Positions 37,056 to 48,945 of a DNA stretch of 64,000 bases are shown in pieces. A program made the position numbers and the translations under genes. Where the stretch lies: contig NC_079386.1 in assembly GCF_021018895.1 (NCBI RefSeq), forward strand, positions 9,901,835 to 9,965,834, written 5' to 3'. The notes below the pieces were generated by a model. The model made no database searches. It had not been told where the DNA came from and saw only the letters and a list, made by a program, of their open reading frames with translations. This stretch comes from Seriola aureovittata. Its lineage: Eukaryota; Chordata; Actinopteri; Carangiformes; Carangidae. The number at the start of each line of letters is the position of its first letter. Position 1 is the first letter of the stretch.

Positions 37056-40000
37056 TCATTATTGATCTGCTGCAGGTTTAAGAAGACCCCCATTCTCGAC
37101 TGCTCGAATGGTTTGAGACTATGGTGCTCTACGTTACAAAGATGGATTAGGTTAATGACCCCGGCATTGACCTGCATTCCCTCCAAGTGGGTGTACATAT
37201 TACACGTTTGTTCATATTTGTGGCCTTGAAATATAGATGGCTATCTGATCCCCAGTCAGGTTCAGATGCTTTCTCTCCATTAGAGTTATATTGCTTTACA
37301 GTAAAGAGTCCCCCGATTAACCTGTTTGCCATCTTTTAGCCCATGACCAGTAAGTACTGTGCAGCATTACATAACTGTAGTCCTCAGATATTGAGGATAT
37401 TGAGCTCTTGTAGCCAAAATCCTCTGTTTTTTTATACTTAATTTTATTTGCACTTAATTATATACTTAAGTTTTTAAGGTGCTTCATTCTTGCTGCGATA
37501 AAAGTAATTTTGTTTGTAATGTTCTTTATTTCATCAAGAGGGAACATATAATAAGGTGAATGTCTAAAGAGGTATTCCTTTAAGGCCACACCCCCTCAGA
37601 CAGCCTGTCATGGGTGTGGCCAGGAAGCTGTTGCTACACCATCAGGCTGCAGGTGAACATTAGAACAGGAAGTCCAGTTCAGTGATCATGCAAAACAAAG
37701 GCTGCTGCTGAACTAAAGGCAGTCACTGCTGTTGGTGCAACAACAGTGTAGAGAAAAAAATTAAACTTGTGTGTAGAAGCTAAAAGCTGCTGGTTGAACA
37801 CTTTATCCAGAGGGGACAGTAACAGTGTGCTAACCATGCAATTGTCTGTTCAACAGAAAAAAGGAAGAGGAAGAGACAGAAGGGGAGGAAGAAGAAGAAA
37901 GCAGTGAACTGTTGTTTGTTTGCTGGTTCATCACCATGAAGAGTATTTAAGCCTCCTGAGCTTGCTAAATCACTTTTTATTTGATTCATGAGGGCCATGT
38001 TCATGTGATGCATTCTAGCTGTAAAATGTTTGGCTCTACTCCCAATGAATGTTTTTTATTTTGACCAGCTAAAGGCTGCTTCTGACAAAGTCAAATATGT
38101 CCATTCCCCCACACTGTGCTGTGCTTCTTTGTCTCCTTGGTGGAATCAAAATGGTTGTTTTCTTACTGCTGCCTGGGTGAGGTGTAGCTGGCCAGGAGCA
38201 TGCTGTGAGGGCCTGACAGGAAAATGGTGCTGGACCAAAGCTACAGGAGTCTGGTAAGATTTTCTAATGATTGTTGCCTTGGCTGCCACGCAGTGAAATC
38301 TCCTGAGCAGCATAATATTTAATACACCAGTGCAACCCCAAGCCTACATTATTGACTGCTAGCCTCTGATAATGTCTCTGGGTGTTTAACCTAATGTAAG
38401 TCAGGCTTTAAGAAGGAGCCCAGCTGTACCTGAAGTGAAAGAGTTTGTTGACATGACAAGAGAAATTAGCTCAGCAGCCCCTTTATTAGGTGTTAATTTG
38501 CTGCCTCCATATTTTTCCTGTCCAATTCTATTCCTGGAAACTAGTCACACAGAAGTACTGGTGCCCTTACATTTCCCAGATTTATCCTGATATATTGACC
38601 CTTCCCTGTGTCTGATCTTTTAAATATAATCTACCTAGCGAGTAAGCCTTCCTGACATTCTTTTGAGACACAGTTTCACAAATCACGATTAAAAATAGGG
38701 CCAATAGGTCCATGTTCTTTCATTTTAAGAATTCTTATATGCTATCTAAATGCTAATGATCTAATTGATATTTGTGGGCATGAATAACTTCCCTAAAGCC
38801 AGAAACCAGAGCAGGGAGACTTAAACATCTACTGTCAAGCTGTAAAGCCTGGAAATACCTTTTTAGAGCATTGATTTTGATTTTTTCTTCTTTTTTTTTT
38901 CGTCTTAAAATGTTTTACCTTTGTCATGCAAATTCTGAGCAGCCTGAGTCAGAAAATTGGACATAACATCAAACTATCTTAATGGATTGTCAGTCAAGCT
39001 GTTTCCCAACATTACATCTGGATTACATACTTTGTTTCTGATCATGTGTATGTTCAGTGACACATGCTGTACATCCTTTTATATGCTCATGTTAATGGTA
39101 CAGTGTGTTAGCAAGTCCAATTCAAGAGACTGATGTGCTATATCATTTTGCACTAACAGGAAATGATGCATGGTGTGTGCCAGCAGACGTCATTCAGCTG
39201 TGACTGCAGAATGACCACACCAAATTTAACCTTGAAAACATCACAAATATGCAGTAATCTGAAGTACTTATTGTTTTTTTCAGTTTTTCTGTTGTTGCCA
39301 AAGCTAAGATTTTTTGTCTCAATTATTTTACAAGTGTCAGAAGCTTTTTTTATTTTTATTTTCTAACTAATTTATATTCGTACTTTGAGATAATCTGTTG
39401 CCTGGATGAGTGAGAATCTCACTAGACAAGTAGCACCTCCATTTTGTTTATGGAATGAACAAATATAAGTGTTCTGTTTAATATTTGACTGATCTCTGTT
39501 ATATGGTAATACTAAATACAAAAAGAAGTTATTTGAAAGCTGTGTATACTATAGATAAAGATTCAGCGGAATAACAATCCAAGAAAAACTTTTTTAATTT
39601 TTAAATAAATACACTAATGTACTTACAAAATTTGCTCCCTGATATTTTATATAAGCTTTGTTTTCAGGCCATTTACATACTGTATAAGTTGTCAAATTAT
39701 AGTGTTTAGTTGACCGATCATTTTGGTCAGAGCATGTTGCCACACACCCTATGAAATTCCTAACATTGCACCGAGTCATGAATTGGGTTTACTATAATGC
39801 CAAATGAGTGCTCAGTTATGCTTGTAGTGGCTTCCTATTTGCGGTGGTTGGGTCAAAGGTTACCTCGGCCTATTGCAAAACTTTATCCGGCAAACTTTGT
39901 AGTTTATGTTACATCTTAAAATGAGAATAAAGCTTAGGATAAAATTAGAAAGAGAGGTGTTTCCTTTTTTTTTTCTTTTTTTTTTTTTAAAACTCTAAAG

Positions 40001-40799
40001 GTCGGCTTCTCTATTTCAGTTTGTATGTCCTTAGGGATCCCACTCAGTTGTACTTCTATGAACTGAGACTACTTTCAATAGAATCACATTAACTCAGGTT
40101 TCCCATTATTTGTACATCATTTTGAATACGATTGAATGTGTGTAACAACAGCATGCATATTTGTTTAACACTAACAATTTAATGAGTCAATGCTTTTTGT
40201 GTGTTAATATCCCTTTTCAATGAATGAGGTTTGTCAGTAGTTAAGGGATTTGTGAAGATTTATATGCAAACCATTTAACAGCATGTCCTTATTTAGAAAA
40301 GCATGCATCTGAACAGACATGTAATATGAGATGATTGGGTAATAAAATCTTTGCATTTTTTGATTTTCACTAATACAGGTTCCATTGTTCTAAAGGGTTC
40401 CTGCAGTCAGCTTATGAGCATATAGCCTTTTGCCTGTGCTATAGCCTTAAACATTGAAACACTTTTCTGCTGAAAGCATCGATCTCCCTTCCCATTTGTG
40501 TCCATGCAAGCCTAACTGTTGCTCCACCCTCTGAGAGTCGACAAAAGATATGCATGGGATAAGTCTACTGCCACTCCTGGTGCACAGTGTAGGCGACCTT
40601 AGCAGTGTGCATTGTGCTGGCACTGCTGTAATGTTACAACAAGTAAACTGGGAGAAAAGGCGTTCTCTGTTGTTTAAAACATGCCAGGGGAGCCCAAATT
40701 AACGCCCACCTTTGTTTCTAGTCTGTAGGTCGAGTATTGAGGGCTGACCATTGACTGTAAGTCTCTGAGGCAGACAGTGAGAAGCACGTAGGCAGCTCC
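37056..40799. other. Intergenic DNA upstream of elavl2, nothing recognised
   Basis: AT-rich unique DNA. No coding exon, RNA gene or mobile element recognised apart from the purine tract at 37857. Confidence 0.4.
37857..37905. repeat. Purine-rich GAA/GGA low-complexity tract
   Basis: Imperfect GAAGAA/GGAAGA sequence. Confidence 0.85.
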
Positions 40800-41650
40800 A
40801 CATCTTACTGTAGTGGAGAGCTGCGCTGTCCGCGGTGCTGAAACCTGCTGAATGCACACAACATGCCTTTCTGCACCGACGCAAACCGGTTTGCAGCAAA
40901 AAATCAGGCGCCGATTTCAGAACAAGAGATGATAGGAGAGTGCTGAAATGGCACAGACAGTGAAGGGACATGGTGTGGGGAAAAAGACACGGTGGAGGAC
41001 ATGGTTTGGCCTGTTAGGAGAATCTTTCCGAGTAGTTTTATTGCCTCATGTATTAGCTGAAGTAGAGCATAAGCGTGAAAGCAGCGCACAAAGCTGAGGC
41101 GATTTTAATAGGGTCAGTTGCTCCTTTCTTGAAGGCAGTGGCAGTAGTGGTGGTGTGGTATAAAACACATTTGTGAGAAAGGGAAAAAAAAAAACGAAAT
41201 ACACTGTAGCCTTGGTGTTATTCCCGCCTGCTGCGCTGTGCATCTGTCGGCGAGGCAATGTTTGACTTCAAATGCCATATTTAGGAAAAATGCTTGATCG
41301 CCGTGAGTGACTGGGGCGAGGACGAATGGCATCTTGTGATTTGGAAAGACGGCTGAGCCCGACGAGGAGCGCGTGAGAGCCAATAGTGTTGAAGAGCCTC
41401 TGTGTGCATAAGCGGTGGATGGAGCTACTCTAGGTATACTTCCGCGTCCAATGCGTGTTCATGTGTAGGTTGAATGGATGAAACGGGGAGAGCGGAGAGG
41501 TATAGGCATGCTGTGATACGGCCCTATATATTTGCCGGCAGGACTATCTTCCTTTTAAAGACAACCTCCTCCTTGCATTGGTTTCCACTCAGTGATGTCG
41601 CGTATTTGTGTGGCGCACCTGTAAAGAGCGAGACAGGCAGAAGCCGGCTT
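40800..41650. promoter_or_regulatory. CpG-enriched patch, possible distal promoter
   Basis: CpG dinucleotides cluster between about 41220 and 41640 (for example CGAGGACGAATGG, GCCCGACGAGGAGCGCG, TTCCGCGTCC, TGATGTCGCG), unlike the flanking CpG-poor DNA. It lies 1.6-2.4 kb upstream of the main promoter candidate. It could be a distal elavl2 first exon, a divergent non-coding RNA promoter, or an enhancer with CpG content. I see no convincing coding exon in it. Direction cannot be assigned. Confidence 0.3.
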
Positions 41651-43189
41651 TTTTAATTATTTGATTCCTTTTATTTCTTCTGTTCTTTTTCCTTATGTTT
41701 CATGCATTTGCTGAAAGGAAATCATTTCTGTGTTTTGATTTAATAAATATTTCATTTCCTCATTTTATCTTGTTTGTGTTGGCTTTTATGTTTCCAAGTT
41801 TGAACTAAGAGAGCGGAATTCATCATTTTACACGCTATTGGCCAGGTGTTTCATTCAGAGATTGTTTGCCTAAGGACGTCCATAACTTTCATTTATAGAA
41901 ACGGTAAGATATTTTTTACACATTTGCTCATTCACCTGAAACATTTTAAATCGATTTTTTTTCCAGCCTATGTCAGTTCTTTGAGGACAGTGTGTAGCGC
42001 AGATCATGCATTCACTGTAGTCTGCTGTCTTATTGCATGTGAACGCGATAGGAAAGTCACCGTGATGCATTCATGTTTCCATTGACGGCTGATTTTCAAC
42101 TCTGAATTGCGGTGGCTGGGCATATGATAGACTTACACGACAGGATAAGTGGGCTACCTCCGCACATGTGCTCGTTTCAAAAACCTCCCAAGGTTTCAGA
42201 CATGGACGGACGCTTTTATTGCTCGTGTGTAGAAATATAGGCCTTGGTAGAGTGCTGAAACGTGGGATCCGCATAGTAGTCGGTTATTTTACCGCATATT
42301 AAGTAAAAACGTGATCATATTGGAAATATTAGACTGGTAGCGCTGTTTTTTATATGTAGAATTTCATATTGGGAGTTGAAATAATAGCTGCAGGAAGCAC
42401 CCTAACCATATTTATTAGATTTTTTCATTTTGAGCTCTTTCATCCATATCAAAACTTGTATTTTATTTAGGATCTAAACGGCTAAATACAAATGTGATTT
42501 TAACGTATTGATAGGCTATTGTAAGGATATGTTCTTGAATTTGAATGTAAAATAGCCCATAGGTCTGTAGACTCTGTCTAACTCTAAAAGGAGTGATGCT
42601 ATATAGGTTAAGTGCAGACTGTGTGTTGCACTACTTGGAGTTGCTGGATGTTATTTTCTAAGTTCTGCTATCATAGGCATATTTGTATGCTATTTCTGAA
42701 TTTTCATGCAGGTCTAAATTGTACACTGCATACAACCCTACACTTCCTATTCAAAAGATCCATTCTGGATTTCGATCCTAACCTTTTTTTTTTTTCAGGC
42801 CAAAGGCAACTTATCAGTAGGATATTCTCATTTGGTTATGTTGTACCCTTTATACCGCTAATATTGCAAAAATACATATGTCTGCCGTGTAGCCGCAGGG
42901 ATAACATTAGTTCTCACTAATGTTAATCTAATATAGAAACGGCAATACTTATAAATCACTATCGTAACTGTAGTGGATCAAATTAAACGATCTCTGATTT
43001 TGCTGGTTTCTTCTGAATACCCAAAGGACTCTTATGGTACCCAGAGGCAGCTTTTTGGGCCTCTGCTCCAGCAGTTTCATTGTTATATGATTTTTTTTTT
43101 TTGCACTGACACTTTATTTGGCATGCATTCAGGTTAGGTAGCATGGAGCCAAAGTACACCTGCAGCAAATCAATTGTTATGTGTATTTC
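41651..43189. other. Proximal upstream region of elavl2
   Basis: Unique, AT-rich between the two CpG-enriched patches. Likely to hold proximal control elements, but I cannot point to any with confidence. Confidence 0.35.
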
Positions 43190-43265
43190 CGGGGTTGAGA
43201 CGAGATCTTCGCTGATTGGCCGATGGTTTGATTAGTTTATTTAGGGTGGCCGCGTTCCCGCCACC
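43190..43265 (+). promoter_or_regulatory. elavl2: Candidate elavl2 core promoter (CpG-enriched, inverted CCAAT)
   Basis: CpG density rises sharply here against AT-rich surroundings. An inverted CCAAT box (ATTGG) sits at 43215-43219, a weak TATA-like TTTATTTA at about 43236-43243, and a GC-rich run (GTTCCCGCCACCGCCCCC) at about 43254-43271. A consensus splice donor follows at 43362, as expected for a promoter followed by a short untranslated first exon. The start site is inferred from spacing. CAGE or RNA-seq 5' ends would settle it. Confidence 0.5.
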
Positions 43266-43361
43266 GCCCCCTATTCTGCTGCGCAAAGACTGCGACCAAA
43301 AGTTTGATGTCTGCAGACTTTACATCAATAAATACCCGCGACGCCGATTGAACACCTCAAG
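43266..43361 (+). other. elavl2: Candidate 5' UTR exon 1 of elavl2
   Basis: The segment ends in CTCAAG followed by GTAAGAC at 43362, a near-perfect mammalian-type donor (AAG|GTAAGA). It lies just downstream of the CpG-enriched promoter candidate and on the coding strand of elavl2. No long open frame starts here, so I read it as untranslated, spliced either to the alternative exon at 55149 or directly to exon 2 at 56428/56431. The 5' boundary is a guess. Other first exons may exist, for example in the CpG patch near 41.4 kb. Confidence 0.5.
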
Positions 43362-44110
43362 GTAAGACACCACAAAGGAGTAGCGTAAAAAACATTAACT
43401 GCCAAAATTAAATGTGTCGAAAATGTGCACAGAAAAATTGCATTTAAGGAGTTATAGTAGCTAGCAAGGCCAAACAGAAGCCGGCGCAGCAAGCCACCAT
43501 GTCGGACATGTTGCTTGCAGAACTCCATTGGAAATAATAATGTTTTTACGTGACATAATGTTTAACGGGTTTGTCTAACGTTAAGCTAGCCAAATAAAAC
43601 GTTACTGTAGTAGCAAGCGCAGAGCCGCGTCTCGGTGCTAGCTACCACGCAACACAAACCAATGATAAAAATTTGAGCCCTACAAACTGAGTTCGATAAT
43701 TGCCGCAGTAGACACAAAACTGCTGGTTCGTCACGGTGGTTACATAAATCTTTCTTTTGGTAGTTGTCTAGACCGCGTTCAGTTAAATGACCACGCCGCT
43801 TGCCGATGTAACTTTAAGACTAGCATGCAATTGCTCTTTAAATGCTAAAGAAATTTAAAACGAAATTTGGTATTTTAGCATTAGGTATAGTTAAACGTGG
43901 CCTTGGAGTATTCGCTTTAATTTGGATTTAGCATGAACCGAGTTTCAGTCCCTTTTGGTCTTGTTGAGCAGGTTACCCGCAGTAGCACAGGTGTCACTGA
44001 TTAACTAATTCAACCAGCTTCACTTTGTGGTCCCCCTAATTAGAAATACATACTTAAAGACAGGTTACCTTTTAAACTACGCCGATTTGAGCAGTAACTT
44101 TTACGTATTT

Positions 44111-44140
44111 TTTAATATAACATTTTTATGTTATATTAAA
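44111..44140. repeat. Perfect 13-bp inverted repeat with 4-nt loop (intron 1)
   Basis: TTTAATATAACAT, loop TTTT, then ATGTTATATTAAA. The arms pair without mismatch. All AT except one G:C pair. Confidence 0.9.
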
Positions 44141-45372
44141 TTTTAATATGGACCTATTTTAACATGCATATCTGGAGCAAAGCAGCAGGTGTACTTTTTG
44201 TAGTAGGTTTTACCATTTGTCGATAAATGTTTCCAGTCCTTTGCAGAAATCCCCAGCAATTTCTGATTAAACTACAAAATCAGCAGAATTTATTCTGTGT
44301 GCACACACAAAGGCAATTCTTTTGACAGTCACATTTTTTTTCTCCATTCAGAATATGAAACTGGATTTTCCTGTTTTATCTTTGACATTAGTAGTAGTAT
44401 TTACACCTGATATCTGCAAGTGATGCCTTTACTCTGTTTCACTCTCCTCCTTTAAATGGTCAAAAAGGATGTATTTGGATTAAAGCAACTCCAGGTACAA
44501 GAACAGGTTGTTCAGTGCAGTTTTTGCGCTCAAAGGCTTTGAAGACAGTAGTAAGACTATAATCTCTGGTATAAACAAAGGCATATTTTTTGCAGTTGGC
44601 ATTTTTTGTGCTTATGGGTGTAGTATGTGGCCTTGAATATTTAGCAGGTGAATGTGTTGTCTTCGTTATAGTTGGCAGTCTGCAGTGAGTAATCTTCAGT
44701 TGGTAGGTCATGAAAAGATTACATATCATCCAGCCAGCAGCTAAAAGCCTGACCAGTTAATTTACCAGGAGGCTGCCAAAACACAGGACATCTGTGGTCT
44801 TGTGGGTATAGGGGGACAGCCCAGCAAAAGGAAATGAGGTTGTTTACTGAGGATTTAAAGGTGTGATACAGTTTTTACTGTAATGTAAGTGAATATATCT
44901 GGTATTCCTTAGTTTGAACATAATTTATTAGTAGATTTAGTTGATTAGTTGATTTATTGTACATGTTTGTTTTGTTTTTTTATTTAAAACTTTTTGCAAA
45001 ACTATTGATTTGACTCAAAATGATAAGTGTTTTGAACAGATGCAATGTGATTAACAGAATAGAAATGTAATGTTCGTTGCTGAAAATTTGTTTGTTATGC
45101 TGCTTTGTCCAGTCACCTGAGTCAATATAGTACTTATGAAATATCACAAGTTTTAGTATGCAGAAGACTGATTTAGAAAAAAAAAAAGCAATCATGTTCC
45201 ATTTTACTTGGTTTTTGGTATTATGGGAATGCTGATACTTAAGTAGTGATATTACACAATTTTCCTCTTAATATTAGAAATGTTCAGAATACAAGAGATC
45301 TTAATTCAAATTGCTTATCGTTGCAGGTCTAATCACAACTTCAGCTTTTGATAGGCGATGCCAACGTATTCC

Positions 45373-45394
45373 TATTTCTATATATATAGAAATA
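45373..45394. repeat. Perfect 22-bp palindrome (intron 1)
   Basis: The sequence TATTTCTATAT is followed directly by its exact reverse complement ATATAGAAATA, with no spacer. Confidence 0.9.
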
Positions 45395-47612
45395 TCTGTT
45401 TTTAGGCATTTTCCTTCTCGTGTACGTGCAACTTCCACAATTGTAGCAACCTCTGTGCTCCTGAGAGGGACAAGGGATAAGAGCGGTTGTCTTTATGTAT
45501 TATTGAGCCCCCACGTTTGCCTTTCTAAATAAAGGCTGCTGACAGAGTGACTAAAATGCAGGACAGTGAGTGAACTTCCAAAGGCCACATCACTGTGCTC
45601 TGTGCAGCAATGTGTGCCGCTGTCAGAACTGGGTTAGTGTACAGTGGGTGGCTTTAGCAAAAAAGCAATTTTGCCCCCTTTGTCCTTCTTAAATGCCCAT
45701 CCCCCTTTCTTCTCTTCATAGCCTCTCCCTTTACTCCCCCGTCTGCAGTTAATCTGGTATGGTCTATGTGGACGGTGCACAGGACTGTTTTCATTCAGTC
45801 CTTATTGTCTGTTGGCCACAGGGTGGCCCTCCCTCTGCATGTGTTGGTCATCACTGGAGGCCAGCATTGCAGTGTCCCTGAACCTTTAATAGATCACCAT
45901 ATTCTCTGCTCTGTATAGGCATGATGTAGTGAGTGTTGATTTGTATAGTACATGTAATGTTGGTTCTGTTAGTGTTTAGCTTTATGGCAGTGAGAAGCAG
46001 AGGTAGTGTAAATATGCCAAGTGGTGTCTAAACATTATTTTTAATGTTTAGTTGTTGGATTGAACCTCATTATTAATTAACTTTATTTAATGTCTAAATC
46101 CAAGTTAAGTGTTTGGGCCTTAACTACTAAACTGAAAAGATCAAAGTAACTTGTTTTTTTAGGTTAATAGTCTAAGACCACCAGTGGAAAACAGTTGAAG
46201 TGGGTGAGGCACTTAAGAGACTGAAACATCACATCCTCTAAGATAAACCCAGTGCTAAATGAACAATCACAAGTGTCACTTTCTTTTAGCTTTAAACACT
46301 CTGACGTTCTAAGTATGTCATTTGTATAGCTGTTGTTTTTCTTGCATTTCCAGCTATTGTCAGGTAAATCCGGAGCACTGGCATCAATATCTAATATTAA
46401 GCCAAGCTTTAGCACCACACTGTCAGCCTTTTTTATATATAACATGTACACCTTTTTATATAATGGCAGATAGACCAGTATCTGAAAACGATTTAATATT
46501 TATGTCAAAGTAAGCTCTTTCATTATAAATTGTAAATTGTCAGAATCTGTATTTAACATGGATTACTTGGTATTAAATACTAATCAGATTACCCATGAGT
46601 TGATACTCATTCATAACTAATAGTGTTGGTAATTAATATGATCATAACAGTGATTTTTTTTTTTGTCCTATTTTTAATTTCATAAAATTGAGAAAACAGA
46701 GCAGCAAATATGAAAAATATTCTCTTTTACTAGCAATGACTTCTTGATATTTTGCCATTTGTTTTCTAACAGCATCAAGCTAGAAAGAATTAAAAAAAAA
46801 ATGCCTCTGGTTAAAGTAAAGTCAATATTGATGAACATGTTTCAGTGTCTTGAGCAATACAAACTACCCAATAGGATTTTGTTAAAGGCGAACTGTAGTG
46901 AATGTGTTTTTGTTTTTGTTTTTTCTACCAACATTGTTGAATTATTCCTTTTTCCAAAAGGGCTGGTGAGAAATTGTGCACTTCTACATTGGAGGCAGAC
47001 TGCCAATTATGACTCAGAGTTGCGTCACTTTTCAGTATTTATTCTGATACGTTCCCGCTGGTGCTACCCAACTCTCAATCCTACCCACTGTAGCCTGTCA
47101 CCTTCAGGAAAAACTTGATACATCTAATTTGATACTTTTGCTAATCTTTAAATGTTGAACTACAAAGAAAGCAGGCTTGCTAGTAGGAATTGTAGAGCAA
47201 AGACATGGTGAAACATTGCAGACTTTTGAGGTGTGGTCTGCGGAGCAACATAACCTCCAAGAGATGGAGTTGTCCTGCTAGCATGTGATGTAGTAAATAA
47301 CATGCAACTTGCCTTCAGTGAAATTAAGATGATTCAAAGAATTAACCGGGCCAGATTCACTTAGAGTGGAGGTGGTAAAAATCTTTGAAGTTGAAAAAGT
47401 GTGTATTGAGATCCTTTTTTATGAAGAGAAATCAGTTCAGTGTCCATGGTTGGGTGAAGCTTACACCCAGAAATATAACTAACTATTAGATTCACAGTGT
47501 TGGCACCGCAGCTGCCATCACATTACACCTTATTTTTCTCATCAAGGTAGAGGTGGTGCCGAACTTTTTTGCAGCATTTTATGTTGTAGCGTTTGCCTTT
47601 GTACACTTCAGC

Positions 47613-47613
<1 letters not shown>

Positions 47614-47691
<78 letters not shown>
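47614..47691. repeat. (GT)n microsatellite in elavl2 intron 1
   Basis: About 39 perfect TG units, the longest simple repeat in the window. In the transcript it would read UG-repeat. Confidence 0.98.
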
Positions 47692-47695
<4 letters not shown>

Positions 47696-48656
47696 GACTA
47701 GTCACATCTATGTTTTCAGCTGGGATATTTTGAACTTTTACTTGTGGGCTTTTAGTTTTCAAGGACAGGCCGTGCATGTCAGTGTGTGCACTCTGGAGTT
47801 CTTCACTCTGCGGCTTGTCACGCATACTTGGTCAATTTAATCCTCTGAGGAGCTAGTAGCAGAGATTCGTGCCTCCTCACTTTTAAGTGCTCAGTGTCAT
47901 AAAAGTACATGCTGATGTCACTGTTGGCTTCAGGTTCAGGTTAAAGAAGTTCTGCAGTTTCAGTTGCTTTTCAATTTCAATTTTCAATTATTTATGTATA
48001 TCAAAATCAAAACTTTATTCTACTGCATTTCCCCTCAGTGGTCTAGACAGCCCTTACAGTATATCTATTTTTTGTTTTGATCCCATGAAAGGGGAAATTG
48101 ACAGACTGGCTGAAGGAAACAGATGCTAAAGGCCTTTGCAACCAATGCATCAACAAATACAACCGATTTGTGCAATATTACTGGCAGTGCTTTGTGTGAA
48201 TTGGTGTGGTCATACTAGAAAGGGAAAAAAAATTTAAATCCCAATATAGTCTAGGCTGACATTCGCGGCTTTCTGTTGTGAGTGTTAACAGAGTTTAATG
48301 TATTTAACTTCCCTTCCTCATAAATTTCAAATTTTTATTAAGGGACAATAACTATTCTGAATCAATATTTGCAAGTATGGCAGTCATATAATGTTCTTTA
48401 ACTAGAATAGATTGCATGATGGCCTTTACTCAAGCTGATTTTAATTGAAATTAAAATAGCAGTCTAAGTATCCTCAAGTGGCAGTGGTACCTTTTTTTTT
48501 AAAATCATTTGGATTGATTTTAATTAAGAGCTAAAGGAACTTAGCATTTAAAAGTTGTAAGCTACGTTTATCATAAACGTCTGTCTTCAGGTAGTAGTGC
48601 ATTTTGCTGAGTTACACAAGTGAACAGGGTTGGGTAAGCAACTAATACATTTTTTT

Positions 48657-48945
48657 CATCATGAATTAATCTGTTATTTTTATGGTTAATCATTTAGTCT
48701 AGAAAATTGAATTGTTAAATTGAAAAACGCCAGAGCCCAATGAGAAATCCTCTTATTCCTTGATTTGTCTAACAGTCCAAACTCTATAATATACAGTGGT
48801 ATAAAGTACAGAAAAAGCATTGAGTCAGCAGATGGATATTTTTGCTTGATAAAATAACCTAAACAATTAATCAACTGTGAAAATAGTTTACAATTAATTT
48901 CCTTTAGATTGACAAATATAAATCAATTAATCTACTCCATTGTTA
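48657..48945 (+). repeat. Old copy of the ATTAATCG-type dispersed repeat in elavl2 intron 1
   Basis: ATTAATCTGTTATTTTTATG at the left, GCCAGAGCCCAATGAGAAAT and TTTGTCTAACAGTCCAAA in the middle, and AACAATTAATCAACTGTG with AATCAATTAATCTACTCC at the right follow the order of the same family as the nested copy at 31618. Confidence 0.55.

Noticed and set aside
47523..47825. 100-codon minus-strand open frame
   Set aside because: Its core is the Thr/His translation of the GT repeat.
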